Shown here one piece after another: positions 12,866 through 25,500 of a stretch of DNA of 36,596 bases; the first letter of the stretch is position 1; each line of letters opens with the position of its first letter. A program made the translations under genes and the position numbers. A model generated the notes under the pieces. That model ran no database searches. It saw only the letters and a program-made list of their open reading frames with translations, and had not been told where the DNA came from. This DNA is from Priapulus caudatus. Lineage: Eukaryota > Priapulida > Priapulimorpha > Priapulimorphida > Priapulidae. The DNA lies in the NCBI RefSeq assembly GCF_000485595.1, contig NW_014577828.1, positions 22,988 to 59,583 on the forward strand, in the 5' to 3' direction.

Positions 12866-13524
12866 AGGGTCTATGTCCCCCAGGGTACTATCGGAGGGTA
12901 CCCTGGGTACCGTTCGATATATCGGAACGTACCCTGGTAACTATCTGAAATTGTTAGGGTTAGGGTTAGGTAGTGTTGTCAATCGGTTGTAATTTCGTAA
13001 TCGATCATCGGTTGGATCCAAGTAACCGATGATCGGTTACTCGGGGTGTTGAATGCATGCGTGTGCATAACGTCGTGTGCGACATGTACGTGTGTGCATG
13101 TATGTGCTTGTTTAGCCCTGTTTACTGTTTGTTTTGCACTGTTTACTACTGTGTGTATAATACATGTATGTTAATAAAGAATAACTTGTATAGTACTAGT
13201 AGCGATAATATCTCTGATTCTCATCACTTTTCCAAGTTTTCTTGTTCAAGTTTTACATTTATTTCGTTTTTTTTCCCCGATGAAATCGATTATGGATTTT
13301 GATAACCAAGCGCTTGGTTCGAGCCACTGTTCAACCGATAATCGAGTATAATTGATGATCGTGACATCACTAGGGTTAGGGTTAGGCAGTAGGCGACTCC
13401 CTAGACTCGTTAGTGGAGTAGGCGAGGTACGGTCCGGCATATTAGATAGTACCAGGGTACCGTTCCGATATATCGAACCGTACCCAGGGTACCCTCTGAT
13501 AGTACCCTGGTGGACATAGACCCT
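12866..13524. mobile_element. palindromic MITE, family A copy 2, interrupted by a hAT-like element
   Basis: Same termini as the 12002-12245 copy (AGGGTCTATGTCCCCC; GACATAGACCCT) and the same inner block (GTAGGCGACTCCCTAGACTC) in the opposite orientation. It is longer because 12971-13372 is a separate insertion placed inside its TTAGGG tract. Confidence 0.85.
12971..13372. mobile_element. 402-bp hAT-like non-autonomous element nested in a MITE
   Basis: Ends TAGTGTTGTCA and TGACATCACTA are imperfect inverted repeats, with further ATCGGTT/AACCGAT pairing inside. It is flanked by the 8-base direct repeat GGGTTAGG (12963-12970 and 13373-13380), as expected for a hAT target-site duplication, though the telomere-like context makes this duplication less certain. 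No transposase is encoded. Confidence 0.65.
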
Positions 13525-14280
13525 TTCAGCATTATTTACTGTTTACTAATTTTTAATTTTAAGTTACTTAGTTAGCGGTTTATTAAATACAATATATGGA
13601 CTAGGTACCCAAGTATAGTTCGTCACTCATTAGTTTGATGCAGACATACTACTACTAGTCTATAGAGTATAGTACCTAGGTAGGGCCTACTCTCTCAAAT
13701 CTGAAAACGTTCACACTAGCACTAGCAGTGGGCCCATTTATTCTTCTTTTAAATAATTATTAATTAACGTAATGAAGTGAAAATTACAACTTGGTATTGT
13801 GCATTTTGAATGTACTAAAGCCTTTGTCGACAGTGTCGTGGCTGAGCAGCCAGTGAGTAGGGCCTATACTAAGTATATAATAGTATAGGCACAAAGAAAA
13901 ACATTTTTAGTTTGTACCCATTTCATTTCAGACTGCCAAAATCACCTGGCCATTGACGTGGCCGAAATTTACAACAACAACATTCCTTTATCTTACATAT
14001 GACCACAGCGCCAAAACGCCGTTCTTACGTCTCCTACACATAAATAGGGAACGTTAGGTGAACGAAATATAGTTTTAGCCTCCAGTATGAATGCCAAATA
14101 TTTTCTTATCGATCTTGTAGTTTGAATGGTGGGTGGGGGTGGGAGGGTGAACTAATGACCTAGCTCCCTATACTTCACAGGCTCAATTTAACTACTAACG
14201 TGCCCACCATATTCTTAGTACTAATACCTTTTTTCCTGTTCAGATTCCAGCGTATCAGCAGAATAAGCTTTCGTTTGAAG
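13525..14280. other. AT-rich non-coding DNA
   Basis: Nothing gene-like is recognised. Confidence 0.5.
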
Positions 14281-14294
14281 GTCTTTTCAAAAAT

Positions 14295-14565
14295 TTGTCA
14301 AATATGGCGGCACCGGTTTTCTCCTCTTTGCGACGGTCTTCCTGCCTCCCGACTAATCACACACACACTGACAGCGCAACCTTTGTTTCATTTCCTAGGG
14401 GTTTCCCGAAGCAACGCCACGGCAGCAGTAAACAACCGGGTTGTTTATTTGTCAACAATAACAAAATTACGGAATACCATTGGTTGCACGGCCAGCTCTC
14501 AACATGGAGGACGACCAATGGCAAGGTGCGATGACCCTGCATCGAGACCACGTGACGTCATCGGA
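14295..14565. promoter_or_regulatory. promoter-like cluster: YY1, paired CCAAT, E-box/CRE motifs
   Basis: A YY1-type AAATATGGCGGC (14300-14311), ATTGG (14479-14483) and CCAAT (14515-14519) about 35 bases apart, and CACGTGACGTCA (14549-14560), which fuses an E-box to a full CRE, occur within 270 bases. Such clustering is typical of animal housekeeping promoters. Direction is not fixed by the motifs. The attractive candidate is the missing 5' end of GATAD2, transcribed leftward with a first intron of about 9.5 kb, but no exon can be proven. Confidence 0.45.
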
Positions 14566-17040
14566 CTTTACGTTTCATTGATTTTTGCCGCTCAAGAAGC
14601 AACTGTCACAAATGCAAATGATAACATCTCAAATTAGTCATACATATCACGAGTAACCACGGGGGCATACCTACACCATTGGATACCTTTGTTCATAACG
14701 CCCTTGGGTTTCAGTGTTAATTACGGCCCATTTTCTTGAAAAGTTGGGATTCAGTGGCTTTGGATTCTGCTGGAGTAAATCCCGCGTATGGGTAACCCGT
14801 GATAAACTTTTGGCACGGTTCCAAACGACATTAGAATGAACGGAAAGATTACTTTTGCACACTGTGGCAATGCCACTATTGCGAAAACACCGTGTGCGCG
14901 CTACTAAACAAAATCGAAAACAGCCGCAAAGAAGTGTGATATACTGTTAGTAGTGAATTTATTATTATTTTTATGTAAATACATCGTAAAAAGTTTCGCG
15001 CGCTAACTCTGCTCTCGTTAACAGGAGAGTTAACGGCGGCGCGCAATCGCTCTACTACTCGACTCTACAAACTTCAGCGCAGACGACGCGTGTTGCATAG
15101 TTAGGTACTGCCCCGTACGAGCACTGGCTCTCTCCACACATGCTCACACACACACTTTTCCACGCACGCTAACTTTCTCTGGCAATAATTTCTTCGCGTG
15201 AGAGAGCGAGCAACATAGAGTGGATGGGACGCTGAAGAAAACAAACTGATGCAGATTCGCGCGGGAAAAACTTTATTACTTTTAAGTTGTTAAACCCGAT
15301 CGTGATAGCATTTATATACAAATATATCTGCCTAATTAGTAAGTTTTCATCTGTTTTTTTCTCTCTCTCTGGTAGTGAAACTAACGTTCTTTTTCGTGCA
15401 CGAACAAACGACAACCACCAAAGCAATTCGTAACCAACTAACAAGTGTTACTACAACAGTCTACAACGGGGAATGTTAGCATCAAAACTGTGTGCCGACG
15501 TACGCTGCACATGCATACACGTGAACTTCAGTGAAGTACGCATATTTGCCAAACCACTTGTAGCTTTCACTGCGCAAGGTTTTTCCATTCACTGTCACAT
15601 ATGCTATAGTGCTATTTCCAACGACGAATATGACATAGGTAAAGCGTGCCAATTGTGTTCAAATTATTATCAGGAACTGTTAAAAACAAATAAAAAGGTG
15701 CCAGTCACGAATTTAAAATTCCTTTTTTGATGGAATCTTCAACGATAGGATTTGGTATTTCATCGATGGGAATCACTCAATCACATTCTACGTTTCTACG
15801 TGACAGATAAAATTATCATGCACTGAGGATTTCTAATATATGTAAATACATCAAATAAGATAAAACAATTACCCAGTGATTTCATCGACCCTTTATGTTA
15901 CTGCTAGTCATCTCACATAATGAAGATGCTGATTTTCCTATCATACAGAAAAGCATGCTAATTGATGCAATAATTAAATATCCACTTATGATTACATTTG
16001 CACTTATTTACACGAAAAATAAACTTGGAGTCATACGATTATGTACAAGGATACTGTAGCAAATTGCGGGTAGCATTACCTACACATTGCGTTTGACAAG
16101 CATCTACAGCAGAGGGCAGCACTTTCTATGACAACCTTTCATGCACTGTTCACAACCATTCGTAGGGTTTTTTCTTAGCCTAATAAAAACTTAGCAACCG
16201 ATTTCGCACGTAAAACTCTAGTATCCATACACTTCATGATTTCTTCCTCTCGTGCACTCATCATATATTGCTACGCCCCCGTCCTAGAACGCGTGCATAC
16301 ATTATTGTATTGTTTACACAATTGCACAGGGCCGAAGGCCTAGTTATAATCGTTACACCCGAGTGGTAACAAACATGAACACCTACAAACACCAACCTCC
16401 ACGACGTTACACAGGTAAATTTCGGATATCAACTCACGGTAGACGGCTGGCCGCAAATGGGATACAAGCAGCCACATTCTGCAACCTTGACCACACTGAC
16501 AACTCACCACGCATTCAACCTTCCTTCATCAAGCATAAAATCTAATATGGCATAATCATAAATTACTAAAGAAAAATGCTTACAAATTCGCTTCTAGTTC
16601 CTAATTAAAACTTAAGTACATACATCTGACCTAATTTTGTTTAGAAAAAAAGCAAGCAGAGAGTTTGCATACGAATATGCACGTACACTTAAACAAGTCA
16701 CACACTATGTACACAAATTCAGTACCCTGTCGCGACACAGTTCACTCCAGTGCACATTAAAAATAAAATTTGAAGTTTCAGATGTTTCTCCCACACGGAG
16801 AAAAATTAGTTTCTGCATCTGTGGCTGGATTCCACTTGTCCACAACTTGTTGAGAAATGCACACAGCACCCTAGAGAATTTCAGCTCCTGGCCCCACAGC
16901 TGATGAGAGGGGAAAAGATGTGATCGGAAAAGGGCCCTCCGTCCACTAGAAACGAAAGAAAATCCAAGTTAGCACAAAATCATAACGAGATCGACGTCAC
17001 TGGATAACTAGAAGAGAAAACAGATGGGTTTTCTTTGGAC
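14566..17040. other. AT-rich non-coding DNA
   Basis: No confident gene. A short plus-strand frame at 15473-15730 contains CHIC and CQLC pairs (see findings). An antisense-looking T-rich stretch and several MITE-like AT motifs are present but not assignable. Confidence 0.5.
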
Positions 17041-17054
17041 AAAGGCGACTCGAG

Positions 17055-17640
17055 TACGCTAAAAGCACGGCATGGCAACGACCGACACACTGCAGGCAAA
17101 CAACCCATAAATTTACGCGTTCGCGCTCCGAAAAGCGAAATCTCAGAGAACGCAATCGCTTCTCGTCGCGCGCGACTACGTACACCGTCAGACCAGTGGC
17201 GTAGCCAGGGGGGGGGGGGCGATGGGGGCAGTCGCCTCCCCTAAGATGCCAACAACATGCACCAAATTGCACCATTAACAACATCAAAATGCAAAAAAAC
17301 GCTCCCTCGAACTGAGCCGCCCCCCCTTACATTTAATCCTGGCTACGGCACTGCGTCAGACAGACCGTTCGAACACAGTTTTTGCGCATGCTCGCAGGGC
17401 GTGCTTTTCGACGGCGGCGTCCGTCAATGGACTGAGAAGCGTGCGCGCTAAAAGCACGGCACATCAACGACCGATGCACCGCAAGCGATTTCCAACTCAA
17501 CCGAAGAAATTTACGCGTTCACGCTCCAAAACTCAGATTCCTAGGAAACACAGTCGCCACTCTTCACGCGCATATTCCATCAGCACATGATCCGCGCACC
17601 CTCGCTACATAGCGTGCTTTTCGAAGGCGGCGTCCATTGA
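17055..17640. repeat. diverged tandem duplication (~390-bp period)
   Basis: Blocks beginning GCTAAAAGCACGGCA and AAATTTACGCGTTC occur at about 17055-17180 and again at 17448-17570. GCGTGCTTTTCGA plus GGCGGCGTCC occurs at ~17399 and ~17610. The first copy is interrupted by the hAT-like MITE at 17194-17353. It lies just beyond the MAU2 stop. Confidence 0.75.
17186..17361. mobile_element. 160-bp hAT-type MITE with perfect 8-bp target duplication
   Basis: The element 17194-17353 begins CAGTGGCGTAGCCAGG and ends CCTGGCTACGGCACTG, an inverted pair with one mismatch. CGTCAGAC lies directly on both sides (17186-17193 and 17354-17361). Eight-base duplications and CAGTG ends are hAT hallmarks; the CAGTGGCGTAGCCAGG end is widespread in invertebrate genomes. 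It contains a G9-10 run and no coding capacity. Confidence 0.9.
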
Positions 17641-17687
17641 CAGTCACCGCAAGTGTGCGCGCGCGCGCGGGCGGAGACGCTGGCTGC

Positions 17688-18954
17688 CTAGCGAGAGACC
17701 TGGATGAGATTGTGGGCAGGCAGACGCGACGATTGAAAGTAGTCGTCTAGCAGCAGGTTGGAGAAGTTTGTGTGCAGCTGGAATCCCTCGTTCTCCCGCA
17801 CCGGATCGCCGCACAGGTGGTACAGATCTGCAACGAAGGAAGGCGTAGAAGCAAGTCACGCGACGAAATCGAAACGAGCCACGCATTTGTACAGAAACAA
17901 TAAACGTGCGAGATGGAGACCGTGGGAGGCTCTATGCGGTGCAGATACACTGCAGCTAACCTCACGTAGATCTAACAGGCTTCTTATGAGATGCCACGCG
18001 TTTGTACTGCAGCAAGAAACGCGTGAGAGGTCCAAAACTGTAGTAGCTCTATGCGGTGCTGATACACTGCAGCTACCCCCCCCCCCCCGCGTAGATCTAA
18101 CACGCGGAACAGGGGAAGAGGTGAACGCACCTTTAAGCAGGGCCGACGCCCACAGCTGAACGTGAAGGTCGGGGATCTTGCTCGCCAGCTGCATAGCAGG
18201 GTTCACCATGTTCGCACTCTCCTGTGTCAACAAGACGCGGAAAACATGGACGCTTAAAACGTGAAAAAAAGACGCGGGCGGATGGTAAACCACCCACCCC
18301 CTGCGCCTGCCCGAAGCGCAGGGGACGTTCTCCCGAATAACCGGAGATTACCGTACACGATTCGAATGCAGAACAATTAATGATTTTAGAATTGAGACTT
18401 TTAGACTTTTAGAATTAAGGATTTTCGACGATTTATGAATGCAGAACAATTAATTTGAATGCAGTCCATTAAGTTAAGCTGCCATTCCACGTTAGCTAGC
18501 CCCTATTCATCCTGAACGAGACACGTGAATGCGATTCCATCAGGAATGAATCGGCTATCGACAGTTCCTCACGAAAATAAAATTCACGCCGAACGGTCAG
18601 ACGACTATTAAAAACCCTTGCGATTCGCGAACAAAATACGCAAAATGTTTTCTATCGGACGAAATCCAAGTGGTTTTATCGAGCAGCTCTGCGACATGGG
18701 AGGAGTAGGGTTAGAGTGTGTGTGCTGCCACGTACCCTGCTGTTGCCGATGGAGAGGAATATGTGTCCAAGAAGGACCAGCGAGCACGACGTGAGCCTGT
18801 TCAGATCCTCAGCATTCGCCATCTTCAGAGTCTCACGCAGATATCGCCTGAAATCGACGCCAGCAACGCGTTAAAACAGCGACTGCAGTCCCACCGCACA
18901 AAGTTACGGACGATATTTTGGGAAAATGCGATTGCGCGCGCATCGACGATGCAG

Positions 18955-18991
<37 letters not shown>

Positions 18992-19073
18992 TGGACGGGC
19001 TCTGTCTCTCAACACTGCTCTCTCCCTCTATTTCTCTGGCTCTCTCTCTCGTCTCTCCCTCGTATTTCTCTGG

Positions 19074-19117
<44 letters not shown>

Positions 19118-19120
19118 GTC

Positions 19121-19160
<40 letters not shown>

Positions 19161-19227
19161 CTCTCCTCTCTCCTTCTCTCTCTCTCTACTCTCTCTCTCT
19201 TCTCTTCTCTCTCTCTCATCTCTCTCA

Positions 19228-19305
<78 letters not shown>

Positions 19306-19365
19306 CCTGCTCTCTCTCTCTCTCTCTCTCCTCTCTCGTCTCTCTCTCTCTCTCTCTCTCTCATA

Positions 19366-19399
<34 letters not shown>

Positions 19400-19437
19400 T
19401 CTGCTCTCTCTCTCTCTCTCTCTCCTCTCTCTGCACA

Positions 19438-19468
<31 letters not shown>

Positions 19469-19521
19469 TCTCTCCTCTCTCTCTCTTCTCTCTCTCTCTC
19501 TGCTCTCTCTCGTCCTCTCTA

Positions 19522-19573
<52 letters not shown>

Positions 19574-22500
19574 TCTCTCTCTCTCTCTCCTCTCATCTCT
19601 CTCTCTCCCTCTCTCTGCTTCTCTCTCTCTCTCTGACTCTCTCCTGGCTCTATCTTTCTCTCTCCTGGCTGCTCATTCTCTCGCTCCACCTCCCTCTCTG
19701 TTCTCTCGAGCGCCGATGGCTTTTACGTACTTTCTATCCGTATTTCTGCTTCAATCTTTTTCATGGCAAGATTTTATGGATTAGTGAGTGGGAGACTCGA
19801 ACGTCGCTGCATTATGGTGCTGTGTTTACCAAAAGTTTCCTATAAAAAAATCTTCCCACGTTTTTCCTAATGCTAGGCCCTAACCCGCCAACAATTAATT
19901 CAGGGTGGGAAGAATGCGAGTGACGCTTAGCAGCCCAATATTAGCGCGACCATGAGCGCTGTGACGCCCGCTTCATCCGCGACAACTCTCATCTGGCCGG
20001 CCATCGTGCATCTATTAATGGTCCCAGTGTCCCCGAAATCAAACGCCCAAATCACGAAATGGTAAAATATGCGCGAAGTCCGAATCGCTAATCGCGCGTA
20101 ACTTTCAAACCCAAGAGCCGCCAGAGGCGGCTGGGCTCACTGGGCGCTAGTGAGTGCTAAGAGTTCTAAGAGCCTAAAGTGCTAATACTAAAGTAACTTA
20201 AGTAACTTAAACTAAGTAACTTAAGCTAAGGTGCTAAGTGCTAGTGACTATCTGCAACTATTTCATAATGTACACTACAGAATCTCATATTAACTCATCT
20301 TAAATAAAAAAAACCAACATATTCCTAATAAAGCATTGTTCAAAGTAAGTATTATTGTGAATTCAACTGTAAAATGGAGCTGTTCCACAACCAACAGGTA
20401 CGCTCGGCCAACGCAGTTGAGAAACAAATCAATGTTTTAACCCTCCTACAGGCTGCAAAGAGAGCTGCCAACTGTACGCTAATTAACCAGGCAAAAATAC
20501 ACCAACTATCTACCACCACAGCACTGGCAGTGTGCCACTGGCAAGTGGCAGAATAACAACACTGACAGTAACAGAAATGCCATAGAATATAACGATTTAA
20601 GACAGAAACTTCTCAAGCAATTTACTTTTGAAATTTCACTGTGACATCGCAGCCTCAAACATCCAGGCATGTATAGCATTCACTAGCAAACCCTAGAATT
20701 AAAATTGCTTTCTAACACAGATAACAGTTAACAAATCATGGCTTTAAACATCGCCTCCATCTTACGGGTCAAGAAAGGTTATGAGACACTTACTTCGCAC
20801 GTCCAAGTGGAAAGCACATTCATGGTCCTTCAATAAAGCCATAAAAATGGTAGGTCACCGCTGAAACAAAATATTTTTCAATGCGTCCGTCAGACGCATG
20901 GTCCTCAGAAATGACTAAAAAATCTGCCCTGTGCCCATTGACCTTTGACCTGATGACCTCCAATTCGGCACAGTGATGCTTTGCCTACCATGATGCTATA
21001 CACCGACAATCACAGCCTAGTCAGCCGGTTAGATTTTGCGGCAATTCTGCATCTCCGCTATACCTTAAGTTAAGGAGTGAATGTTCCCACCTTATTTACA
21101 CCTCTTGACCTTTGACCTTTGACGCCCCAGCTTTTCGACATCCCAACTCGTTTTCGGATACGCCCCACGTCCGANNNNNNNNNNNNNNNNNNNNNNNNNG
21201 TAAATTGGTGTAAAAATATGATTGATTAAGTGTATACGGTATGAAAGTGATGGTTTTTGCAGTTAACAAACAGAAACTGGTTGTGGTCTATGTCCAAAAC
21301 CATCCAAATGCACGTTAATATTTTAGTCAACATCATTAAAGTTATTAAAATTATTAATAACATCATATGTGCATAACATTCTTTATGGTAGATGCTTTAG
21401 CAATCACAGTCAGTATGCATTCTTAACAAATGAACAGATGGCGTCATTCGATGATGTTAAATTTGAAGTGAGCAAGTATTTTAGCTGAGATCTATCGGCT
21501 ACAGGTGAATATATTAACTATTCGTACATTTTGGATGCGTGTATGTTTGTGTGATTTCCGGGTAAACATATTAGAATGTAAGAAACATTTTACATGTGTG
21601 GCCTAGCATGATATTGATAATATACTATAGGTTATGAAATTCACAATTTTCAGAACATGGAGAACTTTTCTAAGGTGTGCTCCGTAAAGCTGATAGAGAT
21701 CTCTCAACAATCACAGTCTGCGTATTGGCACTGGCGTCTGCCTTTTTCAACTTGCTGTAAGTACTAGACTCATGCGCACTGCTCACATCAGTTGAACGGG
21801 CCGAAGAAATAGCATGACAAAAACCTGTGTATAAATGCCAATAAATGTTATTTTAGTTTATGTGGTTATATTGGGTTGTTTATGTAGTGATTTATTGTTT
21901 ATGTTTCGAGCAACTTCATGCAGCAGAGAAAGACTATATCTCTGGCTTGTGGACTGCTTGGAGTTGGGGTAGACTTTGCACACGTAGCTGGAGCAATTTA
22001 TACCAGAATACTGTTCATGCTCAGTCGCGCAATGGTAAACCATACGTGGCCTTTAATTTATGCAGGTTTTTAATGCAAATTTCTGAGTAAATTTATTCGT
22101 AAGTCACATGTTGTAGACTTGTATTTTTTTGTAAATTGCATGTATGATCACGTAATATTGAAGGCATTATAGAATTTCTTTATTCTCACACATGAAACCT
22201 CACACATATCCTCACATCAATGTTCAATCGATATCATTGTTGCAATCAAATTCACATTTCATAGAAGAAGCTTAAATGTTTGAGACTTACAAAGATTTAG
22301 CATTTTCACAACCACATGTATTGTTTACATGTTGATTGGGCGGAAAGTTGAGTTTAGTTGTTATATTATAGTTGCCACAGCTTGTGTACGATCGGTGATT
22401 CTCCACAGGTAATGATAATTGATCACAAGCTGGCCGAGGTGGTGCAAGTGCTGACCGTGTCTGGTCAGTTGATTGACCCAGTGGAATGGACCGCCGACTC

Positions 22501-25500
22501 AGAAGGAGTCACTGCGAGTGTTCTACCTGGTACTGCAGGTGTGCCAATATCTCATGGTTGGCCAGGTGAGTCACGTGAGATTCCCACCTTACTCCAACTA
22601 CATCCAAACTTGTATATATATTGTCAGTCAGGGAAATTAGTCAAAAGTGGTTTTATACACAGGTATCCATTTATATAAAAATAAATGTACATACACACGT
22701 GCATACGGACGCACATATGCATGTATACACACAGACACACACTTGCACACGCACGCACACACACGAGTGTGTAAGTAAACGGTCTGGTGCAGGAGATTGC
22801 AGGCCCACATGACTAAAATTAATTTAATATTAGGCCCTGGTAGATGGCGCCACTGCCTTTACCTGATTCTTCAGTCTGCGCCCCACCACAGGTAAAGAGC
22901 GTGAAGCCGTGCTTGAAGCAGCTGCAGCAGAGCATCCTCAGCATTACCTCCTTCACACGGACGACGCATCCATTGCCTAGCAACCCCGTCGAGATGTTTC
23001 ACTGCTGCTGCTTGCCGAAGGAGCACATGTGTGTGCTCGTCTATCTGGTAAGTGTCGTCACGTACGTGTGTCTTCACGTGCATCGGTTGCCCGACGCTGG
23101 TGCTGCCGTCGTCGCTAGTCTATGTTCTTCGTGTTGTGGTGCAGGTTTTCGACAGAGAGAAAGAAATCCGGTGACTCGTCGTGAGGTATCGTCGTCAAAC
23201 GTTCCAGTTTTTTCGGTTTGTCAAATTCGGTACGTCGCATCGTCGGGTTTGAAGTGAGTGACGTATAAATTTTCTCAGCTTGTGAATTTGAGAAAAGTTG
23301 TTATACTGATAGAGTATTATACATAATAGGCAGTTTTTGGTGTGACTGATGCGCTAACGATGGTTTAATTTACGTGCGGTTATTACTAGCAGAGTTTAGT
23401 TGCGCCGTTTCGCATCTCAGCTCGACTATAGGTGTTGCGTGCCCCTATTAGGTGACTGTGATGCATTCGATGCAAGCTGGCTACATGGACAAAGCACCAG
23501 AAGTACACAGATAAGGCCTGATGCAGATTGCCAAGCTTAAAAGTAAGTGCATTCAACGACGTACGCCACAAAATTAAATAACATAACTGCGAACATAATT
23601 CCAATGGCGGAACAAAATAATTGCGGATGGACTTGACTGAGGCATTGCGTAGGTGATGAGTTGCATATAGGGGCGCCGGTACGCTTGTGGCATGGCCGGC
23701 GTTCCTCAGATGCTGCCTAGAGTGGTAATGTTGAGCAAATCTCAGGTGCACAGGGGCGCATCTGATACGTAACCTAGTCAGGTCTTTGACGCATAGTTAA
23801 TAACATGTAATAATATGTTTGCGATAAATGATACATAGCAAAATATAATTTTGATATTACATGTAAAGCTGTGTATGTTATGTCTGTAGGATGTAACAAA
23901 CATCGTGTCTAAAAAAAACCATCTCAAAATACTGACAGCATCGTTTAGAGACTAATGATTAAATAGATAATAATACATTACTAAAATGAAATTAGGAGAA
24001 TGATCGTGGCAATCATATTTTTTTTTTTATATTTAATAAAATAGAGGCATATAAATTATGGTATGCAAGAAAATCTGCCAGTTAAGCATTCTTTTTTACG
24101 TCGCAGTGGTCGACTCCCATCCCGATCCTCTCCACATTCCAACTGATGCTTCTGGAACACATCATCATGTGTCGTCTGGTGATGGAAATAAAACAATGGC
24201 TGTACAAGAGGTAAAGTATGCAATGGAGTGTTCTCCATCGATCCCACTGATCGCTTAGCTATGCTGGCAAATACTGATAGGCTTTCCGTGAGAAGATTTT
24301 TTACTATAAAGTCCTTCCATCCTCCCACAGATTTACCTTTTATGTATAATATAACCTAAGTTTGACCTCTTAAATATACCTAATTTAATGTCGTTACTTT
24401 CACATGCAATTATACTCTACAACTATGCTATCACCTACTACCTCCATAATTTTATGCTAAATCGTAAATAAGATGCCACATTCGTAGGCGGGTCGTGACG
24501 TTGTTTCCGAATGTTTGTCTTAGCGCGAGTAGCCAATGCCGTCTTACTGCTGTCTCGCACTCTTCTTCTCAGCTCGCGGATTGCGTGCAATCCTAAAATT
24601 CATTGGTCTTTCACCTAGTAAAAACGTCGTCGGGCAAATCTGCTAGCGAATACGATTACCAGAATTTCCATCTTGAATTCACGTACGGTACATATATGCT
24701 CGCCAGATTGTGCAGGCTTGCCAGCTATGTCACCAGCATCCGAACCTGATGTCGATCTCACCGGCCGCAGGTCCACACGCTGCTGGTCTCTATGCGATGT
24801 CGATAACTGCATGGAGGCAGCGGAAACGCCAGTTCAACACTGCGCTGCGCTCGCGGTGAGCGATCGTAGATCGTCGTTGTTCTCGCTTCTTCTTTTTTTT
24901 CGCGGATTTCGGATCGGTTCTTGCCAAAAATAATAGCTGATGATAGATGTAGATACATAACTAGTTTCAATTTTTCCGTAAAACGCGATAAAGCTTGTTC
25001 TAAGTGTGTATATGTTATAACCTGTGTTATTGTATTTGGCTGGACCCTAATTTTTGCATTGTCACAAGTCATTCGGTTTATCAGCAATCCTAAAATTCTT
25101 TTGGTCTTTTACCTCGTAAGAATTTTTTACTCTCGGGCAAATATGCTAGTCTTGCAGTGAATACAATTCCTAGAATTTTTATTGTGACTTCGCGTACGCG
25201 CGACCAAACGCTCATAATTTGCCTCGGCACTTTCACTAATGTTTCGCATGAAAAATAATTTGGTTTCCATTGTCGTAGTTGTCGACGGAGAAGAACTGTG
25301 GACGTTATCAACCTGAAACCTGGCCATGTCTACCTGCGCACGAATCGCGAGGCCGACTCATGGGCCTGCTGGAACGCATCGACCCCGAACGCATTAGATC
25401 GCCAAGTGAGTCGACTCATTATTGCTCTGACGTCTTTGAACCGAGTCTCGAGTCGTCTCTCAGAGGCTCTGGGTCTCTTGAAGTACTCATACATGTGTCC

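Noticed and set aside
14200-14637. 145-codon frame at the promoter-like patch
   Set aside because: No recognisable domain. It overlaps clustered promoter motifs, and composition explains the openness.
18718-19845. Long plus- and minus-strand open frames reading SLSLSL / RERERE
   Set aside because: They are translations of a (CT)n/(GA)n microsatellite. Only the minus-strand exon at 18736-18847 is real coding sequence.
22844-23257. Plus-strand frame with MAU2-like sequence as an independent gene
   Set aside because: It is the mirrored MAU2 exon 6 with intron read-through and a shifted frame; covered by the inverted-arm entry.
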